NCBI GenBank assembly: GCA_023627715.1
Contig: JAMAHW010000023.1
Location: forward strand, 415,902 to 479,901
Source: Periconia sp. R9002
Lineage: Eukaryota; Ascomycota; Dothideomycetes; Pleosporales; Periconiaceae
Reading direction: 5' to 3'
Length of the DNA: 64,000 nt
Shown: positions 31,878-43,407 of the stretch, piece by piece
Layout of the letters: the number at the start of each line of letters is the position of its first letter
Numbering within the stretch: the first letter of the stretch is position 1
Made by a program: the position numbers and the translations under genes
The notes under the pieces: model-generated
What the model saw: the letters and a program-made list of their open reading frames with translations, nothing else
Databases searched by the model: none
Told to the model about the DNA's origin: nothing

Positions 31878-34034
31878 TCAATCTTTCGATAGCCAAACGT
31901 GCTGCGACAGCCTCATGGCGGTTTGTATTGTCTCCAAGGTCAGTGGCTTCCCACGCTTAATCGCTACGGTTTGCGCAACGCTCATAGCATTCTTAATCTG
32001 CCTCCCGTTCAGCTGCAGCCCAGCCAGTACCTCTAAAGCCTCGTCACCAATCTCCATCTTCAACTTCTCTCTCTTCTCAGCAAGCGAGATGAAGTTCTGC
32101 CAAATCGCTCTCCGTCCATTCAGATCCAAATCAGGATACTGTAGCGAGAAATGGATGCGACTTTGAAACGCGGTATCAATAGCCGTAGCCCTGTTCGTGG
32201 TGAGGATCAGGATACCCTGGTAGTACTCGAGTTCGCGTAGGAACACGGATACGGTGGCGTTGCGCGATAGATCGAGATTATCCCGTGCCGCCAGGAAACA
32301 GTCAGCCTCGTCGAGCAGCACCACAGCGTCCCAATGCTCCGCTAGTTCCAGAATTTCCGTCAGATTCTTGTGGATGTCTTCGGGGAGGTGACCGAGCTCG
32401 CCCGAAGAAATCACGTATAAGGGACGCTTGCTGATTTCGGAGATGGCTTCGGCAGTCAATGTCTGGGACGTGGAGTTAGTACCAAGTATACGAACTAATG
32501 ATGGAATCAATTTAAGTTCTTACCTTTCCAACACCTGGAGATCCCGCCAGCAAACCTATCAAGCCTTTGCCCTTGTCGCGAACAATATCGTCAAAGGCTT
32601 TGGTATCGCCGGACTTGTGCTCGGAAACCAAGTCATGTACGAATTCCTTGACGTCTGGATCCAGAACCAATGCTTTGAAAGCCTCCTCGTTCCATTTGGT
32701 GTCAGAAGTCTGAGATACAGCAAACATGCCTATGAAATCACGTATTAGTATCAAATATCGAAATGAGATGGATAAGTAACACTTACCCCACGTCTTATCC
32801 CCCAGATTGTAGCCATAGACCAGGCTGTTCAGAAGCATCAGTTTCTCTTCATCCTCCATCAAGGATTTCGATGTGATGGCGTCGACCGAAGGAACAGCGC
32901 TGTTGCTTGGCTCTATGCGCTCCCATGTCTCCGGATCTAACATGACACGTCCGTGCGGCTAAACATATTCGTCAGCTACGAATACAGATGTTGAGAAAAT
33001 CTTGGTCTCACATTAAATCTCATCCAACCGTCTCTGGTCTGGCGCAGGGCACTGCCGTGGTATTCCACTAGTTGCCGACCATGCCTCTGCACTGCCTTCT
33101 TTCCATTCCCAATCAATATTGCGCGAACCTTTTCTGGATCGATACCCAAATTCAGTGGTGTATGGCGAAGCGACCATATCGACTTAACTCCGGTAAACCA
33201 GGGGATTTTGAGCATGTGGCCCCGGACCCAGCCGACCTTTGTGCCATCAGAATCTATGTAATCTGTGTCTAGATAGACCCAAGGCATGCCGTTTTTGTCC
33301 GTCGTTTCATGGCTAGCTCGGACCTTGAAACCTCTGAGGTTGTCAAGGGGATCTGAGCAGCAAACGATGGTGTTGGGCGGGTACAACGTCCAGAGGTTTT
33401 CAAAGTTGATTTGGTTATTTGGGAGGAGCGTGCGCAGCGAGGCAAAAGTGCTCGCAAATTCTTGGTGCACGAACTCAATTCCAGCTTTCAACTCAAAGAT
33501 CTTTTCTGCGTTCGGGGCGGGATCGTTTTCGGCCTCGGCGAGAAGTTTTTCAAGGCCATCAAGAGAGTGAAAGAAAATGCGCTTGTCGATCGTTGGGGGA
33601 TCTTTCTCGAACCCGAAGCCTTTTGTATCCTTGTTAAGCTCGAGTAGCGCCTTTTGCAGTCGCGGGCCTCGAACATCGACTTCGGTTCCTGTGGGGAAGC
33701 CGTTTTTGTCAATTTTGCGCCGCACCACGATGACATATTTAGTAAACCGGAAGGTATCGGGGTTTTGACTCCTGGTTTTGCGGTACTCGTACCGACGTTT
33801 TTCTCTGTGTAAAGGCTAGTGTCAGTCTAACAGGACATGAGGGAATAGACTGGCTGCTTGACTAACTTATTGTATCTGTTTTTGTTAGCATTACTGTACA
33901 ATTACCTCACAATGCGGGATTGTAACTTACACCTCATCAGTTCTGCCTATCATTCTGCGTTCAGGCCTTTTCAATTGTTTGACATCCTCGCCCTTGATCT
34001 CCGCCAAGGCAGCTGCTTTTTCGGTATCAGCCAT
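31878..34034 (-). CDS. AAA+ ATPase of the fungal DUF7025-AAA type
   Basis: Six exons, 34034-33931, 33875-33867, 33804-33012, 32958-32787, 32729-32524 and 32462-31878; 622 aa. Exon 2 is a 9-nt microexon flanked by two introns (55 and 62 bp) with perfect branch sites. The N-terminal half resembles the domain that precedes AAA in many Pezizomycotina ATPases. The ATPase core has Walker A GSPGVGKT (about 422-429, completed across intron 5), Walker B VVLLDEAD (about 479), sensor-1 LTTNR and the arginine-finger-like FQSR. These proteins are thought to remodel protein complexes; the client is unknown. The 32730-32786 intron is a stopless multiple of three. The promoter is shared with the divergent ZZ-HET gene. 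Confidence 0.88.
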
Positions 34035-34566
34035 AGTACTTGGACTTTTAAGCCAATTGATAGAACGAATGCGAAATTAAATTTGTCGAATGCGATGATA
34101 AAATATAAAAACGCTGCGAGATGTGCCTCTTTTGAATCTCAAGGATCAGACATCAAGGCAAACCGCCCCCACAGGTGCATGATGATCCAACAGGGATGTT
34201 AGGCAGCAGATTGTGGCTGGTGATGCGGTTACGGCCGTAATTAGCGAAGCTTGCGAATCTCATGCCCTCCATCATCTCAATAGGGACGTCACATTGTGGC
34301 GAAGGCGACTAAACTTCCTAGGGTGATAGGCGCAGTAAGTAGGCATGAAGGCAATATGTACCTAAACAGTTCAATTAGGCAGCAAGTTACAGCGTAGCGA
34401 TCCAACCTCAGGCCAAAGAAGGGGCGAAGCAAAGCTATCGGCCGATAGACCGACGATCGCATCCTGCTTGTTATAAGATATCATGAAATATCCCCTCCAA
34501 GAGGGAAATTGGAATCAAAATCGAATTTCACTCGCCCCTTGTCCTCGCCGCAACAACAAGTGAACA
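34035..34566. promoter_or_regulatory. Divergent promoter between AAA ATPase and ZZ-HET genes
   Basis: 532 bp with both start codons pointing outward, so regulatory elements for both genes must lie here or be shared. No strong TATA box or obvious palindrome was found. Confidence 0.5.
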
Positions 34567-37500
34567 ATGGACAATATCAAGACCTTTCAGTCAGCACCGC
34601 CAGCGATTGTGGATGAAAAACGAGGAATCGTAATGGACTCTAGAATTTCATCAGACGGCTCCACGCTGTGCTACTACACGTTAACACCTGAAAAACACGG
34701 AGAAGGTCAAATCTCTACAATCGAACAATGGGATTTGTCAACAGAGACGGCCCGTTTAATCAAGCGAACGCAACTCAAAACGAACAATACAAGCGATCAA
34801 ACATTAACTGGCACATTACCACATGACCGATTGGCCGCTTCGCAGATCTCGCTCATTCCTTGCAAAAACTCTGCCTTGCACTCGAATCCAGTTCAATTCA
34901 TAGGTACCGGCAACTTTTTACGTGTCGAGACCCATCTTCAAGAAATCGATTTTGGGTGCCCGCCTGAGAACCGTCCGACAGAGCCCAATTTCTTCACTGA
35001 ATATTGGGAAGGCGCCGATCGCCGCGGAACATTCGTCGCTGTCAGTCGAAGGAAACAACCCCAAAATAAAATGAAACCGGAGGAGGAATCTGATCGCCAA
35101 AAGCACCTGATGGACAGGATAGAGGAACACTATAAAGTATGGTTTCCGGATGGAAGACCGTCCCGCACGCCCGCTACGTACAACGATGACATGGACTTTG
35201 ATTATTTGGCTGCATCAACTGGGGATTTGCCAACTAGAGATGACTCCAGCAACTCATGCGTTTCTGAAAGCGAAGAGGAATCTATAGCGGCCTCCAGCAT
35301 CCATACAGAATCCTTTTTCTCCGACAACGACGACGGAGAGGGTTCCGAGGCCCAGAGTCAAGAGGATAATGAAGATTTGCAGAGTTTTAGTGACTCGGGG
35401 AGTGAAAACTCTTTCACCAGCCAGTTAACTTCCTCGTCCTTCGAAAGTTCTTCTACAATGAAAAGTACCGCGAGTCTCGAAAGGTTACGAACCTTCGATC
35501 TACTCGACACTTCCGGCAACCCGGCTCATTTTGATCAGCTTATGAAGCAAGACCATGAAAGATACTGTGACGAATGCGGAAAAAAAGTGCGCCATCAATA
35601 TCATTGTTTCATTTGCCAAGAAAACGATTTTGATCTTTGCATGGATTGTATTGCGCAAGGACACTGGTGTCTCGACAAGTCTCATCAGATGCTGGAATCT
35701 GATGAAGAGGGACCTGTAACTTTTCGGAACTATTCGAATTGGCGCCTTTTGCATGAGTAAGTCCTGAGTGCAATGGAAGATAAAGCGCAAAGACTGACAG
35801 TCCCGTAACAGACTTCGGGTTTACGACACAAGAAATGGTGAAGAGTGTGTGTTGGAGTTCTCCATGAAAGGCGAGGGTTTCCTCCACGGATCCGGACCAG
35901 TTCTTCATCCGACACTGCCGTTGGTGGCGTGGCCCATGAGTTCTACTAAGCTTCTAATTTCATCTTTCGATGACGCCTCGGATCGAGTCATTCAGCGATT
36001 GAAGCCTTCTTCTAAAGGCGGTACGTAATTATACTACTCGGAAGAAGTCTTAAGTTTTTACTAACAAGACGTCAGGACGCATCATTTCGTGTGATCTGCG
36101 ATTCTCGCCGTGTGGCTCTTACCTCTTTGTCGCCAGCGTAGAAGCGGCGCCCAGCAGCGCGAAACACACCATCCGCGGTAATGTGGAACCCAGAGGCCCC
36201 GATAATAAAACTTTCGATCTCTCTGCGCAACTATCTCTGCTTCAGCTGAGCTTTAAGGATGGTGCTCTGTGCCACCCCGTTCAAATATGGCAGAAGAATA
36301 TCAACACGTTAGTGGCAGTATCTTCTGTACTATCGTCTTTACCCTACACTTGGACATGGACATCCTCAGAAGTTCTCTTCACATTGACTGGGAAGAAGGT
36401 AACACTCTTTAAATTACCAATCATCGAAGCAGCAGGAGGTCAACCTCCAACACTCGGCTGCATAGAGAAATTGACCGTAGATGCACCGATCGGAGACAAG
36501 TTCAAACAGATGAAGGGTCAAGCGGTATCTGGCAAGCAGCAACAAAAGCCGTCATTAGTTATTTTTCCAGTGAATGGATCCTCGGCAGTGAAACCAGAGG
36601 TCCAACCCATCTCCAGCAACTGGGAAACCGTTGATACCCACAAAGACTCCCGTGCAGCAGCGGAAGAGCGAAATCAATTCTACATAACACCATCACAAAT
36701 AGCCTACGACGCCAGCCCTTCCGTTTTGAACAAAGTACGCAGTGAGATCCGCCTCCTGTCTCTTCTACCAGGCAAAAAAGGTGATATGATAAGGTGCAAG
36801 CTCTCAAAGGTATCTCTGGACGATCTCGAAAGGACCAGGGAAAGGTTAAATGCGCTCATCTCCGACATGTATGAAAGAAAGGAGGAAACAGCAATGACCA
36901 ACCGGCGTAGAGACACAAGAGACAAAGAAGAAAACGAAGATGGACAGGTGGAAAATCCCGATTTCACGCCCAAAGAACTCACTCGAATGGACAGTTCCGA
37001 TTTCCAAGGTTCGGAGTTCAGCATGGTGGATTTGATGGGTCAAGCCGTACGAAAGGTTGCGGATGAAACCGGGCCGGGAACGATAAACAAGATTGGTTTT
37101 AAAGTCATTGATCCAAAAACGAAGGCCCTCATCGAAATGATCTTCAAACAGGACGATGAAAAAAAGCACCAAAGATTCAAAGTATCCCTACCGCCACAAT
37201 ACAACTACGAAGCGCTATCATACGTCTGGGGAAAATCGACCCAGAACCGGACCATAATACTCGATGACAACAAGAGATTCCCTGTCACAGACAATCTATA
37301 CGCTGCGCTTGGTCGACTTCGTCGTCCGGACAAAGCGAGGACGCTGTGGGTCGATTCCTTGTGTATCGACCAAAAGAACACAGCTGAGCGAAACCATCAG
37401 GTACACATGATGGGTCGCATATACAACTCAGCAGCATCCGTTATTGCCTGGCTGGGAGACGCAGATGATATCCCCAGGCCCGTAGTGCCAGAACCGGTCA

Positions 37501-39125
37501 CTCGGATCCCCGAATCCGGCCCACCTCCAACAACAACCGATGGTAAAGACACCACCGATGCCGATCCCGAGAAAGCTCTTAAGGAATGGCACACTGCTGT
37601 CCTCCGCGATACGCTACGCAAAGCATCGCCTCCCTGGTGGAAACGAGCCTGGATCACACAAGAAATAGTCCTCGCGTCCGAAGTCAGCATCGCTTTCGGC
37701 GAAGTCGAACTCAGCTGGGCTCAATTCTACTCGGACATGCTCACGACCTGGCGCGAGATCTACGAGCTTAGCCGGTTGTTTTCGATGCGGCTGAACCGGC
37801 GGCATTGGCAGTACAAAGGCAGTCTTGGGGAGACGGCGCAGCTCGCCCGACACTGCGCGGCCACCGATCCGCGCGATAAAGTGTACAGTCTCCTGAGCCT
37901 TGTGACGCGCGCACAGGCCCAGCGCATGCCGCCTGACTATGCACTCGATCCATCTGACATCTTCATTCAAGCTACGTACGTCGACTTGTGGTGTAACTGC
38001 AATAGCGACGAAGTCTACGCGGAATCTGTTGCATCAGAAAAGGCAGACAACAGTGGCTTTGACAGACGCGCGCCGCGATATCCCGTCTACAGTAGCTTCG
38101 GAGACGATTTGACGGTAAATACGGGCATGCGACCGGATCGTTTTCGCGTACTGAACTGGGCAAAACCCACGTCGCGGCGGATGAAGGGGCTGCCGACTTG
38201 GGCCGTGGATTTCTCGGATCCGACTTGTTTCACAGAGGACGCGCATTTTCGGTACGGAAATGAGAGGTGGACATTCGATGCAAACAGGGACTTGTACAAG
38301 CGCGCCGAAGTAGATCTTTTGCAAGATGGCAGGACACTTGCGATTCGGGGTATGGTGCTGGACGTTGTGGACAAGGTCGTGACAGATGTTCCTATCCGAG
38401 CGTACAAATCTTGCGCAGCCGATACGACTCCCGATCTCCAAAGCATCTTCAAAAGCTTGCCGCGGGAGAACCCATATATCACAGCTACCGGCGTCACTGG
38501 TGAGACGCGGCTTCGCACGCAGAACCTCCGCAAAGTGATGCGCCCCAAGTGGATTATCACGCAGACTAAACCAGACACCATCGAGATCTCGTATGAAGAT
38601 GTCGTAGAGCAGGTTCTTCAGAACTGGAATCCCAACGAGGCATCGAACGTGGACTGGACGGATGTTGAGAGTGTCGATTACACCCAATGCGAAATCGAAG
38701 GGTGCAGATGTGGTCCCTCAAGGCTCTTTAAAGCCTGGGACAAATGCGTAGGGCTGCCGGATCGCGCCCGCAACTTGATGAACCACGATGCCAGCAAAAA
38801 GACTAGTCCGTGGGATGCATACTGCGAGAAATTACGGAAAAAGGATGAGGGTAAAAGCGAGGATCCGCTCCGCGAAGAAGATATTGGGTTTTTGTTGACC
38901 ACTCAACGAGGGTTCCTTGGAGTAGCAGGGGATAGCGTTCGGTCGGGGGACGTCATTGTTCTTTTCTACGGCAGTGATGTTCCGGTAGTGTTGCGTCCTC
39001 AAAGTGGTCCTGTTACGCGGTACATGTACGAAGGCAGGGCGTGGATCAATGGTATCATGCAAGGCGAGTTGTGGAATATCTTTGAGGATCCCATGTTGGA
39101 GTCGCGCAGATTTGAAATACGGTGA
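34567..39125 (+). CDS. ZZ zinc finger / propeller-like / HET domain fusion protein
   Basis: Three exons, 34567-35756, 35812-36020 and 36076-39125; both introns are 55 bp; 1,482 aa. An acidic Ser-rich stretch (about residues 225-305) precedes a ZZ-type zinc finger (about 332-376: YCDECGKK, CFICQ, DLCMDC, then H-x-x-H-type ligands). Then comes a segment like fungal beta-propeller proteins (FSPCGSYLFVAS). The HET domain begins with SEIRLLSLLPGKKGDMIRC (about 690) but YEALSYVWG comes only at about 843; in ordinary HET proteins these elements are adjacent, so about 110 charged residues are inserted. Later HET motifs are intact (LWVDSLCIDQ, MMGRIYNSA, WWKRAWITQEI). HET proteins trigger death on non-self fusion; the ZZ/propeller half may act as sensor. 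The frame is continuous, so fusion is not an assembly of separate ORFs, though transcript proof is needed. Confidence 0.88.
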
Positions 39126-39357
39126 TTAGAGATTAGAGAATAGAGAATAGAGTCTAGCATATAGTGAGATGCAAACTCTGGCATTGTAATATTGTACCTT
39201 TTTTAAACCAATATTAGACGGTTTGATGCCTATTTTCACCAGCTTATTTTACAATTTTTCGGCTCTTTTAGGCACATCTGTAAAAAGGGGAGCAAAATAC
39301 TTACAGCGCTGGGTGTAACGCGCAGTAAGCGCTGGCCATCCAAGAATGAAAACTCGT
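39126..39357. other. Convergent 3' region
   Basis: Contains a small tandem run of GATTAGA/GAATAGA units at 39123-39155 and the 3' ends of two convergent genes. Nothing else seen. Confidence 0.5.
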
Positions 39358-40563
39358 CTACACCTCCGAGAACCCAAAAGCTCTTATGGCGTCGAATCCT
39401 TTACACGGAACGATGAGAAACTTCTCAAACTGGTGCAGTGTCTTGTGCGTGGACATCGTCCATTCACGCGTGTACTCTTCATACGACAACGTCCGCTCCC
39501 CCTCATTCTCTGCGTCGCTGGAAAGTAGATGTGCATCTTGCGTCTGCCAGGACTCGGATGACGTCGATACAGGGAGTTGTGCGAGAGTGGCAAAATCGAC
39601 ACAGACGCCATGCATCGCCATCGAGTACACGTTATAGAGCATGTAGATGACCAAAACGGTACGGCGCACGCTCTCCGCGACGATCCACGTGTGCCAATCT
39701 TGCTTTGGAGAGGGGGCGTGACCGAGTTCGATTCGTGACCGACTGAGTAATTGTAGCGCTCGCGTCGTCAGTAGGCCTTTCTGGAGGTCTACAGTAGCAC
39801 GCTGCTCGATTCCGCCTGAGAACAGTCGTATCATTTGGTACAAAGCAAAAGCTTGCAATCGTGCTAGTTCTTCGAGAAGACTAGGTCCAAGGTGGCTTTG
39901 ACTTTCTGTTTCTGTTATCATTGGTGGGGGGTTGTTGATCAACTCTACAACTTCTTCATCGACCATACGCAGCATGGTGTCTCGGTTGTTCTCGTTCTGG
40001 ATGCAATACATGGCCGATATGCCCATTGCTGTTCGAATCGCCGCAGGCATCACGTCGCGATACAGCAGCTTGTGCAGAAACAAGGTCTCGCCGCGAATGG
40101 CCAGGTCGCGGGGACACCGTTTGAATTCGCTGATCAGCCACTGCCAGCTATCTATGGTGCCCTCGACGCGCTGCAACTCGCCGAAGCCGCCCATGGAGTT
40201 TGGTATGCTCGACGCTAGCAACGGTGGATGTCCATGACGTTCTAATACTGGCGGAGGGCTTGTTCGTGTGTTTCCGGAAAAAGATGCAAATAAATCGTTT
40301 CCAACATCAAGGATATCAGCAGTAGTTGGGACAGGGCCCAGTGTTGCATCGCTAGTAGATATCCTTGTCCGTGACGAAAAGTCGTTGAAATCTACGGACT
40401 CCACAGGAAGAGTGTCGCTAGTCACGCTGACTGGATTACTCGGTGTATACACATAGTTACACTCCTTCCTGTTCCTCCGGCAGTTTCCGCAAGTAGGCTG
40501 GGAACGGTCGCATTTTCGGCGGCTCTTGAAGCAGGCGTTGCAGGATTTACGGCGTAAGGACAT
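39358..40563 (-). CDS. Short Zn2Cys6 transcription factor
   Basis: Single-exon gene of 401 aa, ATG at 40563. The zinc cluster is at the very N-terminus: Cys 8, 11, 18, 25, 28 and 35 (C-x2-C-x6-C-x6-C-x2-C-x6-C). Residues 36-120 are Ser/Thr-rich linker. The C-terminal part is helical and resembles the shortened regulatory region of fungal factors that lack the full middle homology domain. An NmrA-like gene on the same strand lies about 290 bp upstream of it, so the two may be co-regulated. Target genes are unknown. Confidence 0.88.
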   Translation of the reverse strand: MSLRRKSCNACFKSRRKCDRSQPTCGNCRRNRKECNYVYTPSNPVSVTSDTLPVESVDFNDFSSRTRISTSDATLGPVPTTADILDVGNDLFASFSGNTRTSPPPVLERHGHPPLLASSIPNSMGGFGELQRVEGTIDSWQWLISEFKRCPRDLAIRGETLFLHKLLYRDVMPAAIRTAMGISAMYCIQNENNRDTMLRMVDEEVVELINNPPPMITETESQSHLGPSLLEELARLQAFALYQMIRLFSGGIEQRATVDLQKGLLTTRALQLLSRSRIELGHAPSPKQDWHTWIVAESVRRTVLVIYMLYNVYSMAMHGVCVDFATLAQLPVSTSSESWQTQDAHLLSSDAENEGERTLSYEEYTREWTMSTHKTLHQFEKFLIVPCKGFDAIRAFGFSEV

Positions 40564-40854
40564 TGTGGTAGTTACAACAAATGATACTTACTCATTTGTG
40601 TGTCAGAGAACGACTCTGTGGGGAGGAGAGCGGTTATCACTGCTTATGCCAAGCATGGAGGGGCAAGGGGTAGTATGGTGGAATTCCCCTGAGTCATTCG
40701 CCACTGCGCGGGCGTGGCTGACAAACTCCACTGCCGACGATAGTTAGTCTGATGGTTCTCCTCGAACTAAGACAAGTCAAAGAATATTGTAACCGGAAAA
40801 TTTGTATTTGTTATCTAGATACAACATCTGCGGACAGGAACTACCTTGGAATGC

Positions 40855-41823
40855 CTAATTGAAAACTTTCTTCGCGGCAAAAACCTCAGCCATCCCCACC
40901 AAGCCTTTGATTCCAAGGTCATCCTTCGACAGTACTTCGTGATCGACACTGCTGAACCCGTTTTTGCCCATAAACTCATAGTAATCATTTGAAATATCCA
41001 TCATATCACCCCAGACAGGCCAGAGCCGGCGATAGTCCTCCTTGGAGATCTGCACGACCTGCGCCTTGATGCCCTGCGCTGCGCCATAAGTTTGCACCAT
41101 CTCGCCGTAAGGCAGCTGTTCGTCGACGCCCGAAACAGCTTTGCCTGGGAGAGTCTTCTCGGGTTGGTCGAGGATTGCTTTTGCAAAAAGCCCTATATTG
41201 GTCTGTTCGTCGCCGAGGGCTGGGACATAGACTGAGGGTGGCACGCCCAACAGCTGAACGTACATTTTCCTCCCGTCCACAGTCTGAGTCTCGCTTGGTT
41301 TGAACCAAGGGTAATTCATGTTACTGGCATACCACCCGACCCACAGGAAAGTAGTTTTGCTCAGCAACTGCTGGTTCCTCTTGATATGGTCATCGATTCG
41401 GTTCTTGCTCTCGTAGTATGGTACCACGACCTTGCCGTCAGTGTTTTTGCGCGAGTTGGGCAGTGTTGACCAGACGTAGTGGGCCAGAGACTCTGTAGCA
41501 GCTGCTGCGTCTGCGAGATTGATTCCCAGCTGGGTTTCAACCTCCATCGACTTTTCGATACTTGCTCCCTTCATGACGCTTTCGAAGAAATTGGTCACAG
41601 CGAAGATGGCGTAGCTACCCTTGAAAGCTGCACGGAGCGAGTCTACACTGTTGATGTCGGCCTGAACAACTTCAACACCACGAGATATCAAAGTCTTGGA
41701 AGCATCGCTGCTGGGTTCGCGCGTGATAGCCCGTATGGAGTATTCTGGGCTATCCTGAAGGGCTTTGACAACTGAGCCACCTTGGATGCCAGTGGCACCG
41801 ACAACAGTGACAATCTTGGACAT
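40855..41823 (-). CDS. NmrA-like NAD(P)-binding protein
   Basis: Single-exon gene of 322 aa. The N-terminal Rossmann motif is GATGIQGGSVV (about residues 9-19), typical of the NmrA branch of atypical SDRs. VVQADINS and the YAIFAVTNFF strand follow. The catalytic Tyr-x3-Lys of classical SDRs is not where expected, although YYESKNRID occurs; NmrA proteins mostly sense NAD(P) and bind partners such as GATA regulators, while relatives act as reductases. The role here is open: redox-sensitive regulator or oxidoreductase. Neighbours are a Zn2Cys6 factor and a secreted protein. Confidence 0.88.
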   Translation of the reverse strand: MSKIVTVVGATGIQGGSVVKALQDSPEYSIRAITREPSSDASKTLISRGVEVVQADINSVDSLRAAFKGSYAIFAVTNFFESVMKGASIEKSMEVETQLGINLADAAAATESLAHYVWSTLPNSRKNTDGKVVVPYYESKNRIDDHIKRNQQLLSKTTFLWVGWYASNMNYPWFKPSETQTVDGRKMYVQLLGVPPSVYVPALGDEQTNIGLFAKAILDQPEKTLPGKAVSGVDEQLPYGEMVQTYGAAQGIKAQVVQISKEDYRRLWPVWGDMMDISNDYYEFMGKNGFSSVDHEVLSKDDLGIKGLVGMAEVFAAKKVFN

Positions 41824-42690
41824 TTTGTCTGGATGAAATAACTTCTCAAATTTTATGAATGATATTTAGAATATACTTCGATTGGAAAGATGTGTTCGAT
41901 GGAATAAAGCTGTGTTTGGTGTTCACACTGGTCGTCCGGACGGCACATTAAATACTTGCAGTGTCACCATACTGACTGCAGCCCGCCAGCAAGAGACTTC
42001 TGCATAACATCGTGACTTTTTTTTTGCCTCGTGTGGAGAAAATTGTGCGGTGCGGTGTTGCGGTGGTTTGACTTCCAGGACATAGAAACCAGTGCGGAGG
42101 TCGGGCGGTGATGCGGTCAAAAGTGGGTCCCGCCAATGTCAGCACCGCATTACATAACCATCGTATCCTGATTTGCATGAACAACTCGTATCAGCGGTTT
42201 TCAATAATTTTAGGACCAATCCACCTACGAAAAAGCAGAAACGTCTAGATGTTGCTATAGTGTTCTTAGACGGCTTATGTACGCGGACGCGTTATATCAA
42301 AAATGCTTTCTTCTTTGCAGTTGATTGTTGTAACGAACGCGTTATGTATTGATATCAATTGATCTTGCAGTAGTTTGCAAGCATTTTGGCATGTTATGCA
42401 GGAGGTAAAGTGCGAGAAACAAAGTCTATTGGGATTTATATGACCATGGGCGGTGGCCTGATATGTACATATTATGAAGAGCAATGGTCATCCAGTGTAT
42501 GAATAAAGTACACCAAGATGAGAAAATGCAAGCCCCAACAAAAGCCCATCCACCGATCCATTGAAAAATTAGAGAAATTCACGAAAATCGGCATGCCTGA
42601 ATGTCGTCCCTCGAACGAAGTTTACCACGTAAGCGGGAACAAAAAATCACTCAACCTCACCCCAAAGCTCTTCTACTCTCAGCGGATCCT
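41824..42690. other. Intergenic region
   Basis: Promoter of the NmrA-like gene, then spacer with no supported gene. Minus-strand frames here lack coding logic. Confidence 0.5.
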
Positions 42691-43297
42691 CTAGGATCGT
42701 CCATCCTTCTTGATGGCACGGCACTTCTCGGGCTGTGCTACACTGAATCTGAACGACTTAATAGCATTGACGCCCGGGCCCTTTGGCATGAGATGCCTTT
42801 CGCAGATACCATGAGCCGAAAGTTGCCTCACGATAGGACTGTTGCATCCGGAATCGGCATAAATCTCAAAAATGCCACCGGCGACACCTATTAAAGATTA
42901 ACAACAGTCACAATGTGTGCCGGGAGCGTGCATAGAGATGATGATGGGGGGCAGGTGATGTAAGCGACTTACCTTGAACAAGCGGGGTCTTCACCTTGAT
43001 GCCCTGCATATCGGATTTCGAAGTGACTTCCTGGCATCTGCCAGAGTAGCCCTCGGGAAGCGGGTAGTTGACGATGTCGGTTCTTGTGGCGCTGCCTTCG
43101 CACATTCTACTTTTGAAGAGTTTGATTTCGACGCCCCGTGTGCAGGGGTATGTGGTGAAGAGGCCGCGCTCCTCCACGTTGGTGGAGTTGTAGTCGGAGT
43201 CGTTTTCGATGATGGCGTCGGTGAGCGGTCCACTAGGGAGGGCGGTGGCGAGCTGGAAGCTGGCTAGGGCCAAGGTGGCTGCAAGGGAGAACTTCAT
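42691..43297 (-). CDS. Small secreted cysteine-containing protein
   Basis: Two exons, 43297-42973 and 42887-42691, with an 85-bp intron (GTAAGTCGC...TTTAATAG); 173 aa. Residues 1-19 form a clear signal peptide (MKFSLAATLALASFQLATA), followed by a propeptide-like stretch with an acidic NDSDYNST segment and an ER-G-L site at about 43-46 that could be cut by a Kex2-like protease if basic enough. The mature part has six Cys (in TYPC, RMCEG, GRCQ, SGCN, HGIC and EKCR), compatible with three disulfides. No family is recognised; size, secretion and Cys pattern make it a candidate effector or antimicrobial protein. A TATA box lies about 100 bp upstream. Confidence 0.82.
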
Positions 43298-43395
43298 AGT
43301 GATGAATGTGTGTGTTGGAATTTGAAAATAATGTTGAGTGTGTGTAATGGAGTCTGGAAATGAGAGATAGTTTTATGTTGAAGTCGTGCTGCACT

Positions 43396-43407
43396 GATAT
43401 ATATACA
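43396..43407 (-). promoter_or_regulatory. TATA box of the small secreted protein gene
   Basis: Minus-strand TGTATATATATC about 100 bp upstream of the start codon, a good distance for a strong TATA promoter. Confidence 0.5.

Noticed and set aside
36183..39125. Stand-alone 980-aa HET gene starting at ATG 36183
   Set aside because: The frame is open upstream and joins in phase through two 55-bp introns to the ZZ-finger exon; that ATG is internal.
39123..39155. GATTAGA/GAATAGA run as a CRISPR-like or telomeric repeat
   Set aside because: Only four or five imperfect 7-8 bp units without spacers, in a gene 3' end.
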